Assembly (NCBI GenBank): GCA_033297205.1
Contig: MU859080.1
Coordinates: 133,765 to 197,764 of the forward strand
Origin: Pseudoneurospora amorphoporcata
Taxonomy: Eukaryota; Ascomycota; Sordariomycetes; Sordariales; Sordariaceae
DNA: 64,000 bases
Reading direction: 5' to 3'
Below the pieces are notes generated by a model. It saw nothing but the letters and a program-made list of their open reading frames with translations. It was not told the origin of the DNA and did not search any database. The translations under genes were made by a program, and so were the position numbers. The stretch's first letter is position 1; the number at the start of each line of letters is the position of its first letter. This document shows positions 56,844 to 64,000 of the stretch, one piece after another.

Positions 56844-57591
56844 TTAATCCAACGCCATCCTCCAAAGCCCATCACCAAGGAAATGCGCCTCCTCGATAAC
56901 CGGTCCCTTACCCTTCTCCTTAATCTCCTTGGTCCCCGCAACCAGCACTCCCACAGCGCAAGCCTCCTCTTTGCCCTCAGCGACGACGACAACCGGCTCG
57001 CCCTTCTCCAGCTCGCGACTCCAGTGTCCTTCCTCATCCGCGCCCTCGTTAGGCACCTCGATATCGTCCGCATTCTCGGCCTCGGCAGCGCTCTTCTCCC
57101 TCGGCGGCCTCTCATGCGGCATCGGCAGGCGCCCGCCCTTACTCGTCAGGCCGGGGGCCATCAGGGTGGCACCCGAAAGGACGAAGCGGATGGCGCCGCG
57201 GTCTATCCTGATGGTGGGGAAGCATTGCGGGAAGCGGTGGACGAGCTTGAGGTGGGGCACGATGGTGTTTTGTTGCGAAGGGGTGTCGGCCTGGAAAAAG
57301 AGGGGGGTGGTACCGTCGATGACGTAGAGAGAGACGCGGTCGGGAAGCTTGATCTGCTCGAGCGAGGCCTTCTTGGGGATAATGTCGTCGATGAAAGGGG
57401 TCAGGAGCGGGTAGGTGGTCAAAAGCGACTGGCGCAGGTTGCGCTGGATCGAGGATTTGAGCTTTTGCTTGGGCGAGGGGGTGATGCTGTTGGGGAGAAA
57501 GAGTTAGCGGGTGTTGTAATGGCGGGTAGTAAAGCGGCATTGGTTGGGACCAGGGCGAGGGAGAGCAGAAGTCATACTCCTTCTTGAACAT
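56844..57591 (-). CDS. tma20: TMA20/MCT-1 family PUA-domain translation factor, 218 aa
   Basis: Exon 1 57591-57578 (14 nt, MFKK..) and exon 2 57486-56844; the 91-nt intron has GTATGA donor, GCTAAC branch and AACAG acceptor and gives MFKKDITPSPKQKLKSSIQR. The MCT-1 N-terminal domain shows 'LIPFIDDIIPKK'-like sequence, 'FQADTPSQQNTIVPHLKLVH' and 'RFPQCFPTIRIDRGAIRFVL', and the PUA domain 'SGATLMAPGLTSKGG' through 'LGDGLW'. A polar insert (PPREKSAAEAENADD..) makes it longer than yeast Tma20 (181). With TMA22/DENR it promotes 40S recycling and reinitiation. The 3' end of intron 1 and family match make the short first exon credible. Confidence 0.93.
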
Positions 57592-58164
57592 GGTGGCGGT
57601 ATTTGCGACTTTGCGACTTTCCAAGATTATGCGTTTGTGGTAACCGAGAACTGTATTTCGGATTTCGTAATCGTCGTGATCTCTAGTCGTGATGTAGGGA
57701 CAGTGGCTCTGTGGTAGTTGTGTTGAGAATTGAAGTGGACAAGGAGCTCCGCGGTGGAAATCAACGAAACTGGCGACGGTCGCGACGGGCCATTGTTTGA
57801 TGGCGGGGGAGAAGAAGAAGTCGAAGGTGGGCCCTTGATCTCGGCTTGCCAAGACCGCCTTGCTGGGATCTGTGCAGCAGACCAGGGTGTCGTCATAGCG
57901 GAGCTGATAGACTGGAGGGACCGGTCGATAAGTCCAGCCTTTCAACAAATGAAAGGGGTTTACAAAGGGTCTCCGGGGCAACCGGTTTGTCAACAGCCGT
58001 CAAGGTGCTCATCCAAAGTTAAAAACAAAGCTATGGTAGAGTGTTATATGTATATTCATCGCAGTCGTAAAACACAGCGCCATGCTGCTATCTCCATTAC
58101 TCATTAACTTCCCAAGTCATGCCATCATGTCCTCATCGTCTCTATCAACCCGTTGTGCTCCTCT
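57592..58164. other. Intergenic region between tma20 and the I78 inhibitor gene
   Basis: Upstream of tma20 and downstream of the inhibitor gene, both leftward. ORFs here are shadows. Nothing else seen. Confidence 0.5.
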
Positions 58165-58481
58165 CTAACCGTGGACAACGTGGCTGACCTTCCCATCTTC
58201 GCCGACATGTACGTTGAGACGGTCAGGGTTGAAATCCTTAGTAACCATGGTACCCGGCTCGATGATGCGGGTTGGCTGTGGGAGATCGGACTTGCAGAAG
58301 GTCTGCGAAAAGCAAAGAGTCAGCATTCAGGTCTTCAAAACCAATGTATCGGCGAGAGGGGTGTTCTAACAGTCTCCGAAGTGTGGTCAGCAAGCGTCTT
58401 GCCGCACAACTTGTTCATCCACTCCTCCGTCTTCTGGATCGCGGGGTCGTTGGTGGTAACGCCGGGAACAACGAGAGGCAT
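58165..58481 (-). CDS. Peptidase inhibitor I78-family protein, 82 aa, one intron
   Basis: Exon 1 58481-58371 and exon 2 58302-58165; the 68-nt intron starts GTTAGA (weak donor), has a 'GCTGAC' branch and CGCAG acceptor, and joins 'DHTSET' to 'TFCKSDLPQPTRIIEPG'. The second exon is the I78 core: Cys40, the 'EPGTMVTKDFNPDRLNVHV' block, and the terminal 'GEDGKVSHVVHG'. Cys26 in exon 1 can pair with Cys40. Relatives include the Aspergillus elastase inhibitor AFUEI and subtilisin-type protease inhibitors. Unlike secreted members it has no signal peptide, so it may control internal vacuolar or cytosolic proteases. Too short in each exon for simple ORF scans. Confidence 0.85.
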
Positions 58482-60212
58482 TTTGTCGGATATGTGTGGT
58501 GTCAAAGTTGAATATGGTCTTGTTTACAAGTAGTGTTTTAGGTGGTTTCAAAAGATTTCTCAATGTGCAAGTATTTTGGGCATAACGTGAGATGTTGTTG
58601 TTGTTGTTGTTGTGGTTGTGGTTCCTCTTCCTCTTTTATAAGAGACCCTCGCACTTCCCCTCAGTGCGCTGGAAGCCAAGGCGATGACGTAGCAACGTAA
58701 TGCTTATCGCGCTAATCTGCTAAGCCACGTTGGGTCACGGGTCCATATAAGGCTTGGTCACTCAGCCTGCTGTTACGCGGCTATCGTTTTTGTGCCCGAA
58801 TCTTGCAGCAATCCAGCTAAGGACCCATCTCATTCATCAACCACTCGTTCCTCGAGTCCAACAACCCGTCAACCAAACGAGCACTGCGGTGTAACGAACT
58901 GCCATGTGTCGTTACATTTGACTGCTTTCTCTCCTTTCAACTTGAAGACGAACCACCTCGCGGATCATCTCACACCTCGTGCAATCCATTGCCTCGTTGG
59001 GGACACCAATACTGACCATGCCTTCGCCGACCTTCATTCTCCGTCATTGCCCTAAGGAGTAGCCACCAAGCCTCCTACGGCAGCTAGGAACACGGGCTTG
59101 GAGTGGGATTTCGGCCGATCAGGTGCGGTAGGTTATAGACGGCTCCTTTGTGCTCGCCAGTGTCGAGTTTATTGCGTCCTCTGCCCCAGCCTCAACCGTT
59201 CTGGAGGTAAGGCCGAAACTTGGCACACACATTGTACGAGAGAGCCGGTTACAGCGCCGAGACTCTGGCGGCTATCGATGCAATTTTGCGAGTCTCTGTG
59301 CCGTGAAATCACATTTGCATCCTTCTCAAACTATGTAAAAGCCATTACATACATCAACAAGCGCTGGCTAAAAATAGAATGCCCCTCCGTCTACCCTTAC
59401 TGTTTCAAGAAGCGGATCGAGGAAGGTATCAAATGGGTACATAGCAACTTTCCCATGGGAAGTGTCGACGACAAGAAGCACGATTCACAGCACCAGCCGA
59501 ACTGGCAGTCTGTGATCTTCAACGCTTCAGAGAGATGTTCAGGAAAGACGGTATATCTTGACGACCTAATTGATCGTTCGAATTTCTGCTGGAGGAGAGA
59601 TCAGCCGTTTACAGGCGTGACTTATTGTTGAGTTGCTCGCAGTTTGGGCTCTAGACTTAATATCCCAGTTTGTGAAAGGGTTAGGGTTTAATATAGACTG
59701 TCGACAGAATCTGGGGCAGGAGCTTCTACCCGTGCCACGCAACCCACTTCCCTTACCTAAGCTTCACAATGACGCAAGTGGTCCATGCTTCTCTCCGCTT
59801 CTGTCACCTTATTAACGGCGGGAAGTTTTTCAAGTGTCAAGGCACACGGGGGAAGAGTTCCGAAGGTGCACAAAGACGTGGGTAAAAATTGACCGTATTT
59901 ATCTCGTCAGGTGACAGGCCCGGAGGATGGGACTGGCTGGCAGTGATGGTGGGTGTTGCCGTGCGGCCGTGGTGACGGTGGACTGACTGCGAGACTGCCC
60001 GCTATCGCATGCTGCGGGACCTCTGTGCGGACCGTGACGATAGCACCCAGTGTGATCCCCCCACTTCCCAAGCTGAGGAAGTTAGACTCGGATTTTGCCC
60101 TTGACATCTCTTGACCCGACACGACGAGATTCCAGACCTTTTGTGAACCAACCATTTCCATCTTACATCGTCCCCGCGCATCATCGGCTTCGTTGACGGG
60201 CAGGTTGCAATC
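58482..60212. promoter_or_regulatory. Divergent intergenic region, I78 inhibitor / ATG33-like gene
   Basis: 1.7 kb between divergent start codons. The first ~140 nt contains a GTT repeat (58590-58625). A telobox-like 'agggttagggttt' lies at 59677-59689. The ORF at 59098-59631 shows no family features and is not called. Confidence 0.5.
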
Positions 60213-61044
60213 ATGACTACGAGAGGCGTTTCCGTCCTCAAGTTCGTAGGGACCGTGTCCCTCGGCCTGCTAACAGTACGTCTATCTCTCCCGCACCTCT
60301 TCCTTTTCGCTGTCGCGACAATGACTTTGACGCTACTAAACGGCGCAATTGAAGATTCGAGCATCCGCGCTCTACTTCGACTTATCACACTTGAACTTGA
60401 ATGAATATCCAATCACTAACCAGCAATCTCCATAGGGCGTGTCTTTCACCCTCTCGACACTCACTATCCCCGCCCTCCTGACCCTCCCATCGGCAAACGA
60501 TGCCGCGCGCGCACTCGAATCGCTATCCACCTCGGCCAAGAAGCACCTGCGCACACTGAGCACCGTCTCGGGCTCCGCCTTCGCCATCGCCTACTACCTC
60601 TCCCCGCGCGCCTACCGCCACCCCTACCTGATCTACACCTCGCTGCTCGTCTTCGGCTCCCGCTTCATCACCTCGGGCTTTTTCGGCCCGTACTTTAGCT
60701 TCATCACCCCCGCCGTCCCCGCCTCGTTCTCGTCCGGCATGTCCTCCGTCTCGTTCGTGACCGCCCGCAGCAGCCAGCAACAGAAGAAGAAGAGCAGCAC
60801 GCCCCGCGGCTTGGAGGCTAGCTACGAGGTTCTCGGTGATCCTTCCCACAGCGAGGCGACTTCGGGCTCTGAGGATGTCGAGGAGGGACTGGCCAATGTC
60901 AATGGTGAGGAGGTCCGCGCTAATGTGGAGGTATTCTTGAAGAAGAACATTGTCCAGAGCGCTGTGGCTGGCGTTGCCTTCTTGATGTCAGTTGTCGGCA
61001 TTTGGGGCGATGGACTGGGTCCGCAGACTATTGTCATTATTTGA
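60213..61044 (+). CDS. ATG33-like mitochondrial membrane protein, 223 aa
   Basis: Exons 60213-60275 and 60436-61044; the 160-nt intron (GTACGT donor, ACTAAC branch, CATAG acceptor) joins 'SLGLLT' to 'GVSFTLSTLT'. The protein has an N-terminal hydrophobic segment, a helix around 'TVSGSAFAIAYYLSPR', the 'RHPYLIYTSLLVF' motif found in ATG33, a polar acidic loop, and a last hydrophobic segment near the C-terminus ('AVAGVAFLMSVVGIWGDG'). Yeast Atg33 (197 aa) is an outer mitochondrial membrane protein needed for mitophagy in stationary phase. Similarity is judged by eye over short motifs and topology, so mitophagy is a tentative role. Confidence 0.7.
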
Positions 61045-61673
61045 ACTGATAACTAGGAAATGTGGAAGAGAGTGGTCACTTGATTGCGACCTTCTGAAGA
61101 GGTGAGGAATAGATGAGCAACAGATGATGCTGTTGCTTCTACCTGGCTGTGGAGAGAGCTCAAGATCTCGGAATGATTGTTGCGGTTTATCGGGCGTTGA
61201 TCGCCAGCTTTTCGGTCTCAAATGCTGGGAATACATCTTTCGGTCGTTTTACAGGACAGCACATACGTTTACTGTCTCTGACTTATCATCAACTTGTGGT
61301 TATCTGGGAGGCATGGCATACTTACCCGGTCAACATGCTTGAGAATGTATCTAACGGAACAAATGGGAGTTTTGGATTTGTCTTCACACCGGTTTCTTTA
61401 TTCTATTATACCGTCTTCTCCCAACCTTCTGGTCTGGATCGCTCGCAAAGACCAGGTTTCTGGGTGTCGCGACCGACCCCACTCCAGAGTGCTTTGTTCA
61501 TCCATTTGCTGAACGGGCTGCCCCTTCCGGGATTCATCATATTTGCCAGTGTCCAACTCAACTCATGCTACCTTGAAGTCGCCTTGTTGTTTTCATATCT
61601 CAACCAAAGAATTGCCGTATCTGTTGTCGTCATTATAAGTTCTTGATGTTAAGGCATCTTCAACAAAATCCAA
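61045..61673. other. 3' region between ATG33-like gene and tRNA
   Basis: One frame is open at 61149-61646 (165 codons), but it has no recognisable domain and starts just after the ATG33-like stop; I treat it as chance. The 3' end of that mRNA should lie here. Confidence 0.45.
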
Positions 61674-61764
61674 GGCAAGATGGCCGAGCGGTCTAAGGCG
61701 CTGTGTTCAGGATCCCTGAGTATCGCAGTCCGAAAGGGCGTGGGTTCGAATCCCACTCTTGTCA
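61674..61764 (+). tRNA. tRNA-Leu(CAG) with 11-nt intron
   Basis: Acceptor stem GGCAAGA (61674-61680) pairs with TCTTGTC (61757-61763), discriminator A61764. D-arm 'TGGCCGAGCGGTCTAAGGC'. Anticodon stem CTGTG (61701-61705) pairs with CGCAG (61724-61728). The loop reads TT CAG G, so the anticodon is CAG (61708-61710), with an intron at 61712-61722 after position 37. The long variable arm (TCCGAAAGGGC) is that of a class II tRNA, and the T-arm is GTGGG TTCGAAT CCCAC. Box A and box B are intact. It reads CUG leucine codons. Confidence 0.94.
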
Positions 61765-61768
61765 TACC

Positions 61769-61782
61769 TTTTGGTTTTTTTT
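61769..61782 (+). terminator. RNA polymerase III terminator
   Basis: T4 at 61769-61772 followed by T8 at 61775-61782, starting 5 nt after the tRNA discriminator base. Confidence 0.85.
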
Positions 61783-62690
61783 CTCTCCTACGATCTCCGT
61801 ATCAAGTTTCTTTTTGCCTTTTTCTCTTTGAACGGTCTGCCTTTTTCTGCTCCTATCTCCCACTGCTGCAAGATGTTTGGTTTTCATCTCACGTTGCGTT
61901 CGAAATTCGTTATTCATATCCACTCGGCAGCAACCCGTGCAGATGTCGTTGCATTCTTACATCAGTATCATCTTCTTTTAACTTCGCACTCGAGGAAGTC
62001 TTGTTTTTTGTGCGAGATGCCCTTTCCAGGCCTGGTTTATTATTCAAGCGTACGGCTCTTATTTGGGTTGAGGACTCGAGGCCGACCCGGTATCCGGTTC
62101 GCGACAAAGCCGGGTCAACAGGACCCAACTTCCGAGGAACAAGGTCAAGCCACACCCGCGTGTTGCCAATAGCCCACAATAACCGGGGAACCCAAAGTGA
62201 AATCCCGTGTACTTGGGTAGAGATTCGCAGCCAATGGTTTTTACCAGGCATTGAGCGAAGGTGGCCCATAAAGACCGCGATACTTCCCCGGAGGAAAGGC
62301 AGGGCAGACACTCTTTGTTTTCATCCGAGCTCTGTTCGAGAAGCAATCCGTTGTTCGCGGAATGGGCCGCCATAGATCCCCTTGTTGTTCAAGGCCTCAT
62401 TGTATATAAATGGCTGTGGTCCCCTCTGTGTTTCTGGAAGTTTTTTGAGAAGTCATCAGGCGGAACATCTTAACATCCATGTCACAACACAGATTCTAGA
62501 ACACAAACACACCATCAACCTTGACAACAAACATCACGGCTGAGTATACGAGAGATTCATCTGAACCAACGATTTATCAAATGTCGAGACGAAGCTAATG
62601 ACCGTTTTCAGACAACTTCCGATATCATCATTTCGAGGCGAATCCATCTCTACTATCTACTCCAGAACCGCTGGTCCTGGTTTCACTTCC
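61783..62690. other. Intergenic region, possible leader of the mini-exon gene
   Basis: No protein family recognised. The last ~200 nt is C/A-rich and resembles a fungal leader; a TATA-like 'tgtatataaat' lies at 62400-62410, about 400 nt before the first clear mini-exon. Confidence 0.45.
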
Positions 62691-62816
62691 AGTTAAGTTA
62701 TCCCTCTACCTCCTGTACCAAGTTAATCCCTCTCGCATAACCAACCTCGGAGCACCTCGTTACCCTCTCACAAGTAGTCAACTCTTCTTTCAGTGTATAG
62801 CTGACGATCTTTCCAG

Positions 62817-64000
62817 AATACTTTCACCCCGAATTTCGTCCCGACGACCCCTTGCAGGTAAGTCGGCCTCCCCTTTGGTCCCAAACTAACTATCAATTTA
62901 CTAGACAACCACACCGTCGAAAACCATACATGTAACAGGTAAGTGCCGCCGTTTATCGAATTAAGCTTTCACTTCTTTCACGGGCTTGGTACGATCTTTC
63001 CCGAACTCAGTACTTAATAGGTAGGTAAGTTGCTCGTCACTGATTTCTCTGCTGACTGCTCATCTACAGCTCACTTTTTGCCAGATGATCATTTCACAGA
63101 TAAGTCAACCCCTTCCCTGACTGGAGGCTGACACTTTTCTGGCAGGTTCATCTTCCCCAAGGCGACAATGGCAGGTAAGTTATCCCCTCTAGGTCCAAAG
63201 CTCTGTCTCTGTTCTAGGCCGAACCATAACCCACATGAAACAAGCCCGTGAGTTTCGCAGGTAAGTGACCCCTCCCTTCGCTAGATGGCTGATAGCTCTT
63301 CTAGAATAACAATTTCAGCATAAAAAACCATCAGAGGTAAGTCAGTCTCACCCCTTGACCGAAGAACTGACCACCTGCTTCATAGGACATGATCGCCAAG
63401 GCAATCTTTCAGGTAAGTCAACCTCCCCATAGTGTGAAAGCTGATTTTTGCTAGGTCAAAGAGAGCCCATCTCATCAACTCCCGCCGAGCCAATACTCCA
63501 GGTAAGTCAACCCAATTACTGGCTTGACAGGTGACTCCTTCTAGGTCGGACCTCTTCCCACTGCAGGAGACGAATTATAATATTTCCCAGGTAAGCCCAA
63601 CACATCTATTGGAAAGCTGACGAATTCGTAGAACAACGTTCAACGTCCGATGCCCGGTCCCTGGCCCAACTCGGAACCTCGACTAACATTTCCACAGAAC
63701 GAAATGCGACTTGGCCCTACCTGTCATGGCCCGACCCCGAATCTTACCTCGAAAAGCGATTTTACCCACATCTCACCCTCGACTAACCAGAATATCCGCG
63801 GGTTTCCAATATCAAGGTAAGCTACCATCCAGTCGTCCACATGCTGACTTTGTGTCTTTAGGCCGAACAAATCACTTCAGAGTCATTCGATCAGAGCACA
63901 AGGTGAATCAGTGTCCATCTATCCAAAACAGCTGACGATAACCTCTAGGACGAGCCAAGAGACACCGACCGTAGTAAAGACACAATACTTCACGGGTAAG
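62817..64000 (+). other. Array of mini-exons (27-47 nt) and ultra-short introns (41-49 nt)
   Basis: Introns with good ends: 62858-62904, 62939-63010 (or 63020), 63025-63069, 63175-63217, 63261-63304, 63337-63385, 63413-63454, 63502-63544, 63591-63631, 63817-63861 and 63903-63948, plus a donor at 63996 running off the window. Nearly all read CAG|GTAAGT, C-rich, then CTGAC or CTAAC, then CTAG. Exons between them are 27-47 nt, except one of 185 nt (63632-63816). Introns resemble one another ('gtaagtcaacc' shared by several), suggesting duplication of one exon-intron unit. The right half gives an open spliced frame, listed next. The upstream exons do not join into one open frame in my hands, so they may be untranslated leader. 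Confidence 0.75.
63389..63974 (+). CDS. Spliced reading frame in the mini-exon array, 122 aa, six exons
   Basis: Exons 63389-63412, 63455-63501, 63545-63590, 63632-63816, 63862-63902 and 63949-63974. Starting at ATG 63389 (MIAKAIFQVKESPSHQLPPS) the frame stays open through all five junctions, including two with a codon split 2+1 and one split 1+2, to TAG at 63972. The frame surviving five junctions over 369 nt supports real splicing. The product is polar, Pro/Ser/Asn-rich and ends basic (RAKRHRP); no family recognised. A donor at 63996, beyond the TAG, suggests further exons, so either the 3' leader is spliced or the true coding frame differs. No long unspliced ORF exists here. Confidence 0.4.

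Noticed and set aside
59098..59631. 177-codon ORF on the plus strand
   Set aside because: Real length but mixed Cys/Trp/Arg composition, no domain, no neighbours supporting it.
61680..62375. 231-codon ORF starting inside the tRNA
   Set aside because: Begins within tRNA-Leu and continues through unremarkable DNA; no protein features.
62858..63995. CRISPR-like spacing of repeated 'gtaagtcaacc' elements
   Set aside because: The spaced repeats are splice donors followed by branch sites and acceptors; the organism is a eukaryote and the repeats are not palindromic or identical.

Overview
The window is nuclear DNA of a filamentous ascomycete, most likely order Sordariales (Neurospora/Sordaria type). 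Protein genes carry short introns (mostly 58-100 nt) with GTAAGT-like donors, CTAAC/CTGAC branch sites and YAG acceptors. Homologues are of fungal type (CYA-5/Pet309, NST1, ATG33-like, SGT2, RHO2), intergenic spaces are long, long A or T homopolymers occur, and telomere-type GGGTTA motifs sit between genes. I saw no transposase, reverse transcriptase, CRISPR array, prophage or rRNA. The assignment to Sordariales is inference from gene style, not a database match.

Layout, left to right. 1-7.3 kb: a 5'-truncated PPR protein of the CYA-5/Pet309 type, a convergent FSH1-type serine hydrolase, a 66-nt T tract and a disordered hypothetical protein. 8.5-10 kb: a single-pass membrane protein. 11.3-24 kb: a dense block with FIG4-type Sac phosphatase, TTI2, galactokinase, a RING-CH membrane protein and SGT2. 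24.6-28.7 kb: FGAM synthase (ADE6). 28.7-32.3 kb: gene-poor, with a 71-nt A tract. 32.3-36.8 kb: a small spliced hypothetical gene, mitoribosomal protein mL40 (MRPL28) and RHO2 GTPase. 36.8-45.2 kb: a long intergenic region with a (GGTTAG)n tract, then NST1 followed in frame by a 384-codon, methionine-free repeat ORF. 47.5-48.7 kb: a secreted or membrane Cys-rich protein. 48.7-54.1 kb: largely empty. 54.1-61 kb: a coiled-coil protein, a duplicated non-coding segment, TMA20, a tiny I78-type protease inhibitor and an ATG33-like mitophagy protein. 61.7 kb: intron-containing tRNA-Leu(CAG). 62.7-64 kb: an array of very short exons and 41-49-nt introns running off the right edge.

The genes do not form a pathway. 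Most are housekeeping: mitochondrial translation and turnover (CYA-5, mL40, ATG33-like), lipid signalling (FIG4), purine and galactose metabolism, protein targeting and translation (SGT2, TMA20), PIKK maturation (TTI2), and cell polarity or stress (RHO2, NST1). The most unusual structures are the mini-exon array at the right end, the ORF behind the NST1 stop codon, and a 6-nt micro-exon in rho-2.
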